Positions 17,684-27,923 of a stretch of 64,000 nt of DNA are shown here, piece by piece. Origin of the DNA: Mycolicibacterium sp. CBMA 226 (GTDB lineage Bacteria; Actinomycetota; Actinomycetes; Mycobacteriales; Mycobacteriaceae); the NCBI RefSeq assembly GCF_009729075.1, contig NZ_VTGY01000011.1:496001-560000 (forward strand). The letters are read 5' to 3'. How positions within the stretch are numbered: the first letter of the stretch is position 1; each line of letters starts with the position of its first letter. The notes under the pieces were generated by a model, which saw nothing but the letters and a program-made list of their open reading frames with translations, was not told the origin of the DNA and searched no databases. The position numbers and the translations under genes were made by a program.

Positions 17684-17704
17684 CTTGACGGCGTTGGACT
17701 CAAC
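17684..17704. promoter_or_regulatory. HAIR operator 2 upstream of clpB
   Basis: CTTGACG-N7-ACTCAAC is a second HAIR-like repeat directly abutting the first (one helical unit of 21 bp). It embeds a TTGACG -35-like hexamer at 17685-17690. The clpB GTG follows 36 bases later behind GGGAGGTG. Confidence 0.8.
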
Positions 17705-17739
17705 GACAAGCATTTTTCTGTAGACGAAAGGGAGGTGTC

Positions 17740-20286
<2,547 letters not shown>

Positions 20287-20297
20287 GCCTGAGATAG

Positions 20298-20337
20298 GAA
20301 AAAGCCCCGTCACACTTTCGGTGTGGCGGGGCTTTTC
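20298..20337 (+). terminator. intrinsic terminator after clpB
   Basis: GAAAAAGCCCCGTCACAC, loop TTTC, then the near-perfect complement ending GCGGGGCTTTTCC: about 18 bp of stem with a short T run. The A-rich 5' and T-rich 3' sides make it potentially bidirectional. Such canonical terminators are uncommon in mycobacteria. Confidence 0.9.
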
Positions 20338-20349
20338 CAGATTTCTCGC

Positions 20350-20398
20350 GATTTGTGCACGCCTTGTCACGCTCAGCGCAACGGAAGGTGCACAAGTC
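20350..20398. repeat. long-arm palindromic element, copy 1
   Basis: GATTTGTGCAC-N27-GTGCACAAGTC: 11-base arms with one mismatch. It lies just after the clpB terminator and 81 bases before ttfA. A second element with the same arms follows purD at 55751-55799. Confidence 0.75.
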
Positions 20399-20478
20399 AC
20401 AATTCGAAATGGCCCGTGACCAGCTTGTTACCAATTCGAGTTCGAGCATTCCGGGTACCAACCAGTAGGCTTGGCCCG

Positions 20479-21291
20479 ATGGTCCCGCTCTGGTTCACGC
20501 TTTCCGCACTCTGCTTCGTGGGTGCGGCAGTGCTGCTGTACGTCGACATCGACCGTCGACGCGGCCTCGGCAGGCGCCGCAAGTCATGGGCGAAGTCGCA
20601 CGGGTTCGACTACGAACACGAGACTCCCGACCTGGTCAAGCGGTGGAGCCGCGGCATCATGTCGACCGTCGGTGAGAACGTGCACGCCCGCAATGTGGTG
20701 CTCGGCCAGATCCGCGGCGAGGCCGTGTTCATCTTCGATCTCGACGATGTGGCCACCGTCATCGCCCTGCACCGCAAGGTCGGCACCAACGTCGCCGTCG
20801 ATGTCCGCCTGAAGGACATCCCGGAGCCGCGCGAAAACGACATCTGGCTGCTCGGCGCGATCGGCCCGCGCATGGTCTACTCCACCAACCTCGATGCTGC
20901 CCGTCGCGCCTGCGACCGTCGCATGGTGACGTTCTCGCACACGGCCCCGGATTGCGCCGAGATCATGTGGAACGAGCAGAACTGGACGCTGGTGTCCATG
21001 CCGATCACCAGCACCCGCGCGCAGTGGGACGAAGGCCTACGCACCGTCCGTCAGTTCAACGACCTGCTGCGCGTGCTGCCGCCGGTGCCGTCCGGCCAGA
21101 ACAGCGTCGCCGGCCAGGCCGTCGCGCGCCGTAGCGGTTCGCCGAGCCGCCCGCTGAGCGCCGGCCCGATGCGTCAGAACGAACTGCCCGCCGGCCGCAG
21201 CAACCAGGCCCCCGGCCGCGCCGACATCGGTCGCTACACGCAGTTCGCTCCGGCCCGAAACGGCCGTCCCGCGCCGAATTATCAGCGCTGA
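20479..21291 (+). CDS. ttfA: TMM transport factor TtfA
   Basis: A 270-residue protein with one N-terminal transmembrane helix (residues 2-22, WFTLSALCFVGAAVLLYV) and a cytoplasmic domain, ending in a Pro/Arg-rich low-complexity tail. It matches mycobacterial Rv0383c/TtfA in topology, length and position next to clpB. TtfA is an essential partner of MmpL3 in moving trehalose monomycolate to the periplasm. I use ATG 20479, which places the membrane helix at the N-terminus; a longer frame to 20323 would run through the palindromic element. In M. tuberculosis pyrE lies next to this gene, and it is not found here. Confidence 0.88.
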   Translation: MVPLWFTLSALCFVGAAVLLYVDIDRRRGLGRRRKSWAKSHGFDYEHETPDLVKRWSRGIMSTVGENVHARNVVLGQIRGEAVFIFDLDDVATVIALHRKVGTNVAVDVRLKDIPEPRENDIWLLGAIGPRMVYSTNLDAARRACDRRMVTFSHTAPDCAEIMWNEQNWTLVSMPITSTRAQWDEGLRTVRQFNDLLRVLPPVPSGQNSVAGQAVARRSGSPSRPLSAGPMRQNELPAGRSNQAPGRADIGRYTQFAPARNGRPAPNYQR

Positions 21292-21315
21292 GCCGCCTGC
21301 GGCTAACCTGGCCGC

Positions 21316-22227
21316 ATGTTTTTTCGCAGGTTGGCCTCGCGGCTGCTGACCGTGCTGCTGGCCGGCGTGCTGGTCGCATGTTCGGGTGATGGTTCCGCCG
21401 ACAACAGCATCTTCGGTGCGCCGAGCGTGAAAGTCGGCGAGTCGCAGGCGCTGCTGGGCTGGAACGTGTCGGTGTCCAACCTGCGCTTCCAGGATGACCA
21501 GGTGCTCGTCGACGTCGACCTGGCCGCCGCGAAAGCCGGCGGTGAACACGCCAAGCCCGAGACGCTTCGATTCGGCCTGTACGGCGCACTGGCGCACCCC
21601 ATCGAGTCGAACCTGATCGGTGGCTGCGCCGGCGTCCCCAACCTGAAGATCAACCCCGCCGTGGTCCAGAACCCGGACAAGGTAACGGGCACAGTCTGTT
21701 TGGGTCCGATGCGTGATCAGGCTCAGGTGCGCGGCGTCTATCTCTACTCGCCGGCCGACCGGATCAAGGACACCACCGTCGCCTACGGTGCGGCGTACCC
21801 GGTGGGGCTCACACCGACCAACGAATCCGACACCGGCCTGACCCTCAAAGCCACCAGCGTCGATGGTTTCCGGGCCGACGGTGGGCAGTTGATCCCCGCG
21901 GCGCTGGGGGATCCGACGGCGTTCGCCGGTAAGGGCTACATGCTGCTCGGCCTCGAAATCGGCGGTGTGGCAAGCAGATACAAAGAGGACTCCGCCAAGC
22001 GTGGCGGCCCACTGATGATCGCGGTGGCGCCGACGCTGCCGCCGCCCGGCCTGTCGCACATGTGTGACCTCTACGGTGCCACGCTGCTGGTGCTGCCGGA
22101 TTCGAAGGTCGGTGCGATCTCGACCCGAGTCTCGTTGTGCACACAGGGGGAGATCAACCAGGCGCTGCTGTACGCCACCGTCACCGTGGTGGGAACGCAT
22201 GCGGCGGTGTGGATTTCACGTGACTGA
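21316..22227 (+). CDS. predicted lipoprotein (Rv0381c-position)
   Basis: 303 residues with a lipoprotein signal: MFFRR, a hydrophobic stretch and a VLVAC lipobox with Cys at about residue 22. The mature part is a beta-rich domain without motifs I recognise, containing paired cysteines in GGCAGVP and TVCLGP. It sits between ttfA and the TrmH-type gene, the position of Rv0381c. Its last 8 bases overlap the next start, so they are co-translated. Membrane-anchored and exported, function unknown. Confidence 0.75.
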   Translation: MFFRRLASRLLTVLLAGVLVACSGDGSADNSIFGAPSVKVGESQALLGWNVSVSNLRFQDDQVLVDVDLAAAKAGGEHAKPETLRFGLYGALAHPIESNLIGGCAGVPNLKINPAVVQNPDKVTGTVCLGPMRDQAQVRGVYLYSPADRIKDTTVAYGAAYPVGLTPTNESDTGLTLKATSVDGFRADGGQLIPAALGDPTAFAGKGYMLLGLEIGGVASRYKEDSAKRGGPLMIAVAPTLPPPGLSHMCDLYGATLLVLPDSKVGAISTRVSLCTQGEINQALLYATVTVVGTHAAVWISRD

Positions 22228-22885
22228 CCAGGCCTCCGAGCACGCCGATGTGCCCGGCCCCACCGAGTGGGGAGCCGGGCCCGGCGTCGGTCCCTGGCCT
22301 GGCCAGCTACCCGACGATCCGCGCTACGACCCGGAGTTGTTGCGCGAGGGCGACACTCGCAACGTCGTCGATGCCTACCGGTACTGGACACGGGAGGCGA
22401 TCATCGCCGACATCGACCAGCGTCGGCATCTGTTGCACATCGCGATCGAGAACTTCGGAAACGACGCCAACATCGGCGCTGTGGTCCGGACCGCGAACGC
22501 GTTTGCGGTGGACACCGTGCACATCGTCGGCCGACGGCGGTGGAATCGCCGGGGCGCCATGGTGACCGACCGCTACCAGCGACTCATGCACCACGCCACC
22601 ACCGCGGAATTGCTGGCCTTCGCCGACGACGCCGGACTCACCCCGGTGGCCGTCGACAACGTGCCGGGTTCGGTGCGCCTGGAGGAGACGACGCTGCCGC
22701 GCGCGTGCCTGCTGATCTTCGGGCAGGAGGGCCCCGGCATCACCGACGACGCCAAGTCGGGATCGATGATGACGGTGTCCATCGCGCAATTCGGGTCGAC
22801 CCGGAGTATCAACGCCGGCGTGGCCGCCGGGATCGTCATGCACACCTGGATCACACAACATGCACGACTGGATCACGCCTGGTAG
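22220..22885 (+). CDS. TrmH/SpoU-family RNA 2'-O-methyltransferase (Rv0380c-like)
   Basis: A 221-residue SPOUT methyltransferase. Motif 1 is NDANIGAVVRTANAF, motif 2 is LLIFGQEGPGI and motif 3 is IAQFGSTRSINAGVAAGIVMH, which together form the trefoil knot that binds AdoMet. An N-terminal extension of about 50 residues precedes the fold. It probably methylates a ribose in tRNA or rRNA; the target nucleotide is not predictable. GTG 22220 overlaps the lipoprotein stop by 8 bases. Confidence 0.9.
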   Translation: MTDQASEHADVPGPTEWGAGPGVGPWPGQLPDDPRYDPELLREGDTRNVVDAYRYWTREAIIADIDQRRHLLHIAIENFGNDANIGAVVRTANAFAVDTVHIVGRRRWNRRGAMVTDRYQRLMHHATTAELLAFADDAGLTPVAVDNVPGSVRLEETTLPRACLLIFGQEGPGITDDAKSGSMMTVSIAQFGSTRSINAGVAAGIVMHTWITQHARLDHAW

Positions 22886-22891
22886 GGCAGG

Positions 22892-24139
22892 ATGGACGGC
22901 ATGGATCAGCGTCCGGTTGAGCGGAGCGACGGGGATGCAGTTTGGGCCAACCGTGCGGCCAGCGCCGAGACGGCGGTGTTCAATCGGCATATCCGGCGGC
23001 TCTGGGGGATCCCGGGCACGCAGCTCGGCGTGGTGGCGTGGCCGTCGACGCGGGCCGACCGGCTGTTCAAGAGCTGGGACTACTGGTGGCAGGCGCACCT
23101 GCTCGATTGCCTGATCGATGCGCAGCTGCGCGACCCGCAGGAGTACCGCCTCGCCCGCATCGATCGTCAGATCCGTGGACATCGACTGCGCAACAACGGG
23201 TCCTGGACCAACAACTACTACGACGACATGGCGTGGATGGCGCTCGCGCTGGAGCGGTCCGGTCGGCTGGTGGGCGTGGCGCGGCCCAAGGCGCTCAAGA
23301 CGTTTGCCGACCAGTTCCTGGGCGCCTGGGTGCCCGAGGACGGCGGCGGTATCCCGTGGCGCAAGCAGGACCAGTTCTTCAATGCGCCGGCGAACGGTCC
23401 GGCCGGCATCTTCCTGGCCCGCCACGACCGGCTGCGACGGGCCCAGCAGATGTCCGACTGGGTCGACGGCACGCTGATCGACCCCGACACGCACCTGGTT
23501 TTCGACGGCATCAAGGCCGGTTCGATGGTCCGCGCCCAGTACACGTACTGCCAGGGTGTGGTGCTGGGGCTGGAAGTCGAGCTGGCCGTGCGCACCGGGG
23601 ATTCGCGGCACGCCGAGCGGGTGCACCGCCTCGTGGCCGCGGTCAAGGACCACATGCTCGACGACGGTGTCATCAGGGGCGCCGGCGGCGGTGACGGTGG
23701 TCTGTTCGGTGCCATCCTGGCCCGCTATCTGACACTGGTGGCCACCACCCTGCCGGGCGATTCGGGCGACGACGAAGCCGCCAGGGGCACGGCCCGCGAG
23801 ATGGTGCTCAAGTCGGCGAAGTCGGCGTGGGACTACCGCCAGTCGGTCGATGGCATTCCGCTGTTCGGTGCTTTCTGGAATCGCGCTGCCGAGTTGCCGA
23901 AGGACACCGGTGAGACGGCGAAATCCGTTGACGGCGCGGTGAATTCATCCGCCGTCGCCGAGCGTGACCTCTCGGTGCAAGTGGCCGGCTGGATGCTGAT
24001 GGAAGCGGCCTACACGCTGACTGCCGCGGCCGATGCCGATGCGGGTGCTGAGGCCGAGGCGGGTGCTGAGGCCGAGGCCGACGGGGGTGCTGAGGCCGAC
24101 GCTGACGCGGGCGCTGACGCCGACTCCGAGGAGTCCTGA
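22892..24139 (+). CDS. glycoside hydrolase family 76-like protein
   Basis: 415 residues. The first 365 form the alpha/alpha-barrel of GH76, endo-alpha-1,6-mannanases. The paired catalytic aspartates are in WTNNYYDDMAWMALAL, and other landmarks are GGGIPWRK and FDGIKAG...YTYCQG. No signal peptide is visible, so it may act in the cytoplasm or leave by another route. The last 38 residues are an Ala/Glu/Asp/Gly tail made of short tandem repeats. Mycobacterial lipomannan and PIM backbones are alpha-1,6-mannose, a plausible substrate. It starts 7 bases after the methyltransferase gene. Confidence 0.8.
   Translation: MDGMDQRPVERSDGDAVWANRAASAETAVFNRHIRRLWGIPGTQLGVVAWPSTRADRLFKSWDYWWQAHLLDCLIDAQLRDPQEYRLARIDRQIRGHRLRNNGSWTNNYYDDMAWMALALERSGRLVGVARPKALKTFADQFLGAWVPEDGGGIPWRKQDQFFNAPANGPAGIFLARHDRLRRAQQMSDWVDGTLIDPDTHLVFDGIKAGSMVRAQYTYCQGVVLGLEVELAVRTGDSRHAERVHRLVAAVKDHMLDDGVIRGAGGGDGGLFGAILARYLTLVATTLPGDSGDDEAARGTAREMVLKSAKSAWDYRQSVDGIPLFGAFWNRAAELPKDTGETAKSVDGAVNSSAVAERDLSVQVAGWMLMEAAYTLTAAADADAGAEAEAGAEAEADGGAEADADAGADADSEES
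24026..24138 (+). repeat. coding tandem repeat, acidic tail of the GH76-like protein
   Basis: Units of GCCGAGGCGGGTGCTGAG and shorter variants repeat head to tail and encode alternating Ala-Glu/Asp with Gly, giving a strongly acidic disordered tail. Repeat-number variation between strains is likely. Confidence 0.75.
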
Positions 24140-24146
24140 CCGACGG

Positions 24147-24461
24147 CTACTTCGGCGCGAATTCGCGGCAGTAGGCGTAGATGGCCAGACCGCCGAACTT
24201 GACGGCGTTGTCATTGGACAGAGTGCCGGCGTTCTTCTTGAGGTAGGCGAGCGCCGAGTTGACGCCCCCGCTTCGCATGGCGGCGCAGGTGCCGTGCGCG
24301 AGGTTGAGGGCGGTGTTGTCCGACATGGTGAAGCCCTTGTCGTGCAGGGCTTGCAGGAACGCGGGGTCGATCTGATCGTCGGCATGGGCGGGCACGGCCA
24401 TCACGATGGCAGCCGCCGACGAGACCGCCACGAGCAGAGCTGCGGTGCGTGTGCGATTCAT
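24147..24461 (-). CDS. secreted DUF732-family protein
   Basis: 104 residues. Signal peptide of about 27 residues (MNRTRTAALL... ending AHA, cleavage before DDQ). The mature 75 residues are a small helical DUF732 domain with two conserved cysteines (GTCAAM and YAYCREF) probably forming a disulphide, and the FLQALHDKGF motif. DUF732 proteins are numerous, short and exported in mycobacteria, with unknown function. It converges with the GH76 gene (7-base gap) and is divergent from the small secreted protein at 24626. Confidence 0.85.
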   Translation of the reverse strand: MNRTRTAALLVAVSSAAAIVMAVPAHADDQIDPAFLQALHDKGFTMSDNTALNLAHGTCAAMRSGGVNSALAYLKKNAGTLSNDNAVKFGGLAIYAYCREFAPK

Positions 24462-24571
24462 CCGGATCCCCCATGCAAGGTTGTTTGCTGACAGGCTACG
24501 CGAGGCCCGTCGATCCGGGGCGCAGTCGCGTGTTGACGACCACCGGAATTTCTTCAGAAGCGTCAGCGTCA

Positions 24572-24577
24572 TATAGT
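24572..24577 (+). promoter_or_regulatory. probable -10 element for the small secreted protein at 24626
   Basis: TATAGT lies 54 bases upstream of the ATG in an AT-rich stretch unusual for this genome. The paralogue at 26745 has a perfect TATAAT at 26691-26696, also 54 bases before its ATG. No clear -35 hexamer is seen in either. Confidence 0.5.
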
Positions 24578-24625
24578 TAGACCGCATATTGCATTTTGTA
24601 TTTTTGCCTATTTCGGAGGTTGGCC

Positions 24626-24907
24626 ATGGCCACGTTGAAGAAGATTGCGTCGACTGCAGCACTTACCGCAAGCCTTGGAGCTGCGGTTTTGGGTGTCGGA
24701 GCGGGAATTGCCAGCGCCGCACCGTCGACTGATCCGGCTGTCATCCCGATGGACCGCGGCTGGGGCCACGGCCACGACGACTGGGACGATCACGGTCGTG
24801 GTTGGGGTGGTCCGGACTGGCGCGGTGATGGCTGGAATGGCCCGCAGGTGTACGTCAACCTTCCCTGCGTGACCGGCCCCGCCGGTTTCGTCACCGTCTG
24901 CCCATAG
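24626..24907 (+). CDS. small secreted Trp/Gly/His-rich protein A
   Basis: 93 residues. Signal peptide of about 30 (MATLKKIAST... to ASAAP). The mature peptide is rich in Trp, Gly, Asp and His (MDRGWGHGHDDWDDHGRGW), ending in a hydrophobic segment with two cysteines (LPCVTGP...VTVCP). The start is fixed by TTCGGAGGTTGGCC directly before ATG. A paralogue with the same leader and layout lies at 26745. His/Asp clusters suggest metal binding, which is only an inference. Not recognised as a named family. Confidence 0.7.
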   Translation: MATLKKIASTAALTASLGAAVLGVGAGIASAAPSTDPAVIPMDRGWGHGHDDWDDHGRGWGGPDWRGDGWNGPQVYVNLPCVTGPAGFVTVCP

Positions 24908-24943
24908 CTCTTCGCTGCTGACGATTGAGCCCGTGCGCTCTTG

Positions 24944-24975
24944 GGAACCCCTGGCCGTGTACCGCCAGGGTTTCC
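24944..24975 (+). terminator. hairpin between small secreted protein and lipoprotein
   Basis: GGAACCCCTGGC, 8-base loop, GCCAGGGTTTCC: a 12-bp stem with one mismatch, no U-tract. It could terminate the small secreted protein's transcript or attenuate the lipoprotein gene 20 bases downstream. Confidence 0.5.
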
Positions 24976-24994
24976 GGAGTGAAGGAGGACAACG

Positions 24995-25447
24995 TTGGTA
25001 CGCAAGAGTGTCGTCATCTGCGTGGTGGCTGTCGGCCTGACCGGTTGTTCGACATACCAGTCCGAACCGCATGCCGGCTCGCCGGAGCCGGGGATGCGTA
25101 CGCCGCAGGTCCTGGTCGACGGGCAGCCGCGAGCAGTGAGTGGCGGAGTGACCTGCCACCAAGCCGGTGATTACGTCACGATCGGGATCGGTGACATGTC
25201 CAGTGGCGTCGGTGCCGTGGTGACCAGGAGCAATCCGCCGCAGGTGCGTACCGTCGGGCTCGGCACGGTGGACGGCGTCGCGCTGGGTTACACGAATTCC
25301 GAGCCAGGCGAAGCGGAGAACGCCGGCGCCGCCGTGCGGGGCAAGTCGTACACGATCAAGGGCACCGCCAGTGGCAGCGATCTGAGTGATCCGCGGTCGC
25401 CTCAGCAGGTGAGCAAGAGCTTCGAGATGGATGTCACCTGCCCGTAA
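24995..25447 (+). CDS. LpqH-family lipoprotein (19-kDa antigen-like)
   Basis: 150 residues. Lipoprotein signal with the lipobox LTGC at residue 18. The mature part has the two conserved cysteines of the mycobacterial 19-kDa family (GVTCHQAG near residue 55 and the C-terminal DVTCP) and a YTIKGTASGSD strand. LpqH-type proteins are surface-exposed, acylated and recognised by TLR2; their cellular role is unclear. The start is TTG 24995, chosen because GAAGGAGG lies 7 bases upstream and no ATG/GTG fits. Confidence 0.85.
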   Translation: MVRKSVVICVVAVGLTGCSTYQSEPHAGSPEPGMRTPQVLVDGQPRAVSGGVTCHQAGDYVTIGIGDMSSGVGAVVTRSNPPQVRTVGLGTVDGVALGYTNSEPGEAENAGAAVRGKSYTIKGTASGSDLSDPRSPQQVSKSFEMDVTCP

Positions 25448-25486
25448 GGGTGCGTGATCCGGCGTGACCCGCCAGGATGATTGGTC

Positions 25487-26644
25487 GTGACCGCACCGGC
25501 AGAGGATGTATCGCCCCGGGCGACACTGGGCACCGTTCTGCGGGAGTGGGGCACCATCGGGTGTATCGGTTTCGGCGGCCCGCCCACACACATCAGGTTG
25601 CTGCGCAGCCTGTGCGTGGAGCGGCGCCGCTGGATCGGTGCCACCGAATTCGAAGACGCGATCGCGACCTGCAACCTGCTTCCGGGGCCGGCGTCGACGC
25701 AGTTGTCGATCTACTGCGCCTGGCGGGTCCGCGGCCGACTGGGTGCGCTCGTCGGTGGCGTCGCGTTCATTGTCCCGGGGCTCATCGTCATCCTCGGTCT
25801 GGCGGCGCTGTTCCTGGCGGGCGCTCCGCCGCGGTGGGTGCTGGCCGCCGGCGCCGGCGCGGGTGCTGCGGTGGCCGCTGTCGCTGTGCATGCGGGCGCC
25901 GCCCTGATCCCCGCAAGTTGGCAGCGGCGCACCAGCTCCGTCCGGTGGCCGGTGTACCTCACCTTGGGTGCGGTCGCGGCGGCGATGCTGGGTCCGTGGC
26001 TGGTCGTGGTGCTGTTGGCTTGCGGCGTAATCGAATTGGTGCGGACGACGACGTTGCCGAGGTCCGGCGCCCGCAGCATGCCGGTGCTGGCGTTCCAGTC
26101 GCTGACGCTCGGCACCTTGGGGTCGCTGTGCTGGGTGGCGTTGAAGGTCGGCGCGCTGTCATACGGTGGTGGCTTCGTCATCATTCCGCTGATGCAGGCC
26201 GATGCCGTCGAGCATTACCACTGGATGACCGGCGCGCAGTTCCTCAATGCCGTTGCGCTGGGCCAGATAACGCCGGGTCCGGTGGTGCAGACTGTCGCCG
26301 TCGTCGGCTATGCCGCCGCAGGATTGATCGGCGGAGTGCTGGCCTCGGTGGTGGCGTTCAGTCCGTCGTTTCTGTTCATCTTGTTGGGTGCCAAGCACTT
26401 CGACCGGATTCGCCGCAACGGTCATGTGCGGGCTTTCTTGGACGGTGCGGGTCCGGCCGCGATCGGGGCGATCCTGGGCTCGGCGGTGCCGCTGGCCATG
26501 TCGATCAGCCAGACCTGGCAGTACGTGGTCCTGGCTGTTGCGGTGGTCGCGGTTTTCAGCCGGGTGAACGTCGTGGTCACGTTGCTGCTGGCCGCTGTCG
26601 CCGGCGTGCTCGCCACCACTTTCGGTCTGCCGCTGCCGAACTGA
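25487..26644 (+). CDS. chrA: chromate transporter family protein ChrA
   Basis: About 385 residues with two CHR domains, each beginning with a glycine-rich FGGP/YGGG loop and a PGP motif (NLLPGPASTQL and GQITPGPVVQT). There are around ten transmembrane helices. ChrA exports chromate driven by the proton gradient, although many homologues may transport sulfate or be of unknown use. GTG 25487 is likely; TTG 25481 is an alternative two codons earlier. It stands alone between the lipoprotein and the second small secreted protein, near an arsenic cassette, hinting at an oxyanion-resistance area. Confidence 0.88.
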   Translation: MTAPAEDVSPRATLGTVLREWGTIGCIGFGGPPTHIRLLRSLCVERRRWIGATEFEDAIATCNLLPGPASTQLSIYCAWRVRGRLGALVGGVAFIVPGLIVILGLAALFLAGAPPRWVLAAGAGAGAAVAAVAVHAGAALIPASWQRRTSSVRWPVYLTLGAVAAAMLGPWLVVVLLACGVIELVRTTTLPRSGARSMPVLAFQSLTLGTLGSLCWVALKVGALSYGGGFVIIPLMQADAVEHYHWMTGAQFLNAVALGQITPGPVVQTVAVVGYAAAGLIGGVLASVVAFSPSFLFILLGAKHFDRIRRNGHVRAFLDGAGPAAIGAILGSAVPLAMSISQTWQYVVLAVAVVAVFSRVNVVVTLLLAAVAGVLATTFGLPLPN

Positions 26645-26690
26645 GCGTTTTGCCCCGGGCCGAGGACTGCGATCGAGCGCGTAACCGGCT

Positions 26691-26696
26691 TATAAT
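26691..26696 (+). promoter_or_regulatory. -10 element of the small secreted protein at 26745
   Basis: A perfect TATAAT 54 bases upstream of ATG 26745, matching the spacing of TATAGT before the paralogue at 24626. Confidence 0.6.
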
Positions 26697-26744
26697 CGAG
26701 GGGCGTTTATTGCTTATTTTGATTGTTCGTTTCGGAGGTTGGCC

Positions 26745-27020
26745 ATGGCCAAGTTCAGAATGATTGCATCGATTACGGCTCTCGCCGCGGTCCTCGGAGC
26801 TGGGGCTCTGGGTATCGGCTCGGGTGTCGCGAGCGCCTCGCCGGCGATCGGTCCCGGGATGCTCCCGATGGACCACGGCTGGGGTGGCGACGACTGGGGC
26901 GATCACCACGGTCACGGTTGGGGCGGCCGCGGCTGGGACGGTGACACCGGCTGGGGTGGTGGCCCCGGTTACTTTCCACCGCCGTGCCTGACCGTTCCGT
27001 ACGTGACCATCTGCGCGTAG
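26745..27020 (+). CDS. small secreted Trp/Gly/His-rich protein B
   Basis: 91 residues, paralogue of the protein at 24626. Signal peptide to about ASAS. The mature region again has MDHGWGGDDWGDHHGHGWGG and ends with a proline segment and two cysteines (PPCLTVPYVTIC). The 14 bases before the ATG (TTCGGAGGTTGGCC) are identical to those of the paralogue, so the duplication included the ribosome site. Function unknown. Confidence 0.7.
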   Translation: MAKFRMIASITALAAVLGAGALGIGSGVASASPAIGPGMLPMDHGWGGDDWGDHHGHGWGGRGWDGDTGWGGGPGYFPPPCLTVPYVTICA

Positions 27021-27044
27021 GAATCAGCCGGGCCGCCGGGGTCG

Positions 27045-27398
27045 TCAGCAGCAGTTCGGGTCGAGCACCCGGCACAGCGCGGCGAGCGCATCCCGGCGGG
27101 CTGTGTGGTGCACGCTCATGCCCTGGCGTTCGGACGTGACGAACCCGGCCGCTCGCAACTGGCCCAGGTGGTGGCTGACCGTCGACTCGGCCAGCCCCAC
27201 CGCGGCCGCGAGCGAGCCGGTGGTGCTCGGTCCGTCGCCCGTGAACAGCAGCGACATCAACTTCACGCGCGCCGGGTCGGCGAGTGCCTTGAGCCGCATG
27301 GCCACGTCGAGCGCAGCGTCGTCGTCGGTCGGAGTGGCGGCGACGGGTGCGCAGCACAGTGGCTCGGACATGTCGATGACGGGGAGTGCCTTGGGCAT
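27045..27398 (-). CDS. arsR: ArsR-family arsenic-responsive repressor
   Basis: 117 residues. Winged helix in the middle, with recognition helix AESTVSHHLGQLRAAGF. Cys15 and Cys16 (PLCCAP) match in number and position the As(III)-binding pair described for Corynebacterium glutamicum ArsR, and a further CC pair ends the protein (DPNCC). As(III) binding would release DNA and derepress the divergent arsI-acr3-arsC genes. The 99-base intergenic region has an 11-bp perfect inverted repeat suitable as operator. Confidence 0.9.
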   Translation of the reverse strand: MPKALPVIDMSEPLCCAPVAATPTDDDAALDVAMRLKALADPARVKLMSLLFTGDGPSTTGSLAAAVGLAESTVSHHLGQLRAAGFVTSERQGMSVHHTARRDALAALCRVLDPNCC

Positions 27399-27426
27399 GA
27401 GTTGAGGGTACGCCTGTGTATTGACA

Positions 27427-27473
27427 TATATCGAAAAGGTGCGTAGAACGATTGCAGCGACTTTTTCGATATA
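27427..27473. promoter_or_regulatory. inverted repeat in the arsR/arsI intergenic region
   Basis: TATATCGAAAA-N25-TTTTCGATATA: perfect 11-base arms. The left arm follows TTGACA (27421-27426), a -35-like hexamer reading toward arsI. The two arms are probably separate ArsR sites controlling both directions. Confidence 0.75.
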
Positions 27474-27497
27474 CGTCTCAATCCTTAGGGGTATCCG

Positions 27498-27923
27498 ATG
27501 TCACGTGTCCAGCTCGCCCTGAACGTCGACAACCTCGATGAGTCGATTTCCTTCTACCGCAAGCTCTTCGGTGTGGAACCGGCAAAAGTGAAGCCCGGCT
27601 ACGCCAATTTCGCAGTCGAGAACCCCCCACTCAAGCTGGTGCTGCTGGAGAACCCCGGGCAGGGTGGGTCGGTCAATCACCTGGGCGTCGAGGTCGAATC
27701 CAGCGACACCGTGCACGCGGAGATCGAGCGGCTGACCGACGCGGGGATGTTCACCGAAGAGGAGATCGGCACCACCTGTTGCTTCGCCACGCAGGACAAG
27801 GTGTGGGTGACCGCGCCCGGTGGGGAGCGCTGGGAGGTCTACACCGTCCTGGCCGACTCCGACACCTTCGGTGTGGCCCCCGGTGAATCGGACGGTGCGG
27901 CGTGTTGCGGGGCGCAGGCATGA
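27498..27923 (+). CDS. arsI: ArsI/CadI-type glyoxalase-fold protein
   Basis: 141 residues of vicinal-oxygen-chelate fold. Gln5, His61 and Glu114 sit at the metal-ligand positions. The adjacent Cys94-Cys95 in GTTCCFATQDKVWV is the trivalent-arsenic-binding pair of ArsI C-As lyases, which demethylate organoarsenicals. The M. tuberculosis relative is called CadI (cadmium-induced). A C-terminal CC pair is extra. It is first gene of the plus-strand arsenic operon; its stop overlaps the acr3 start (ATGA). Activity on methylarsenite versus simple metal buffering cannot be decided from sequence. Confidence 0.9.
   Translation: MSRVQLALNVDNLDESISFYRKLFGVEPAKVKPGYANFAVENPPLKLVLLENPGQGGSVNHLGVEVESSDTVHAEIERLTDAGMFTEEEIGTTCCFATQDKVWVTAPGGERWEVYTVLADSDTFGVAPGESDGAACCGAQA

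Noticed and set aside
23945..24385. 146-codon frame antisense to the GH76 tail and spanning the DUF732 gene
   Set aside because: Arises from the repeat tail; the DUF732 frame on the same strand has a clear signal peptide and is the real gene.
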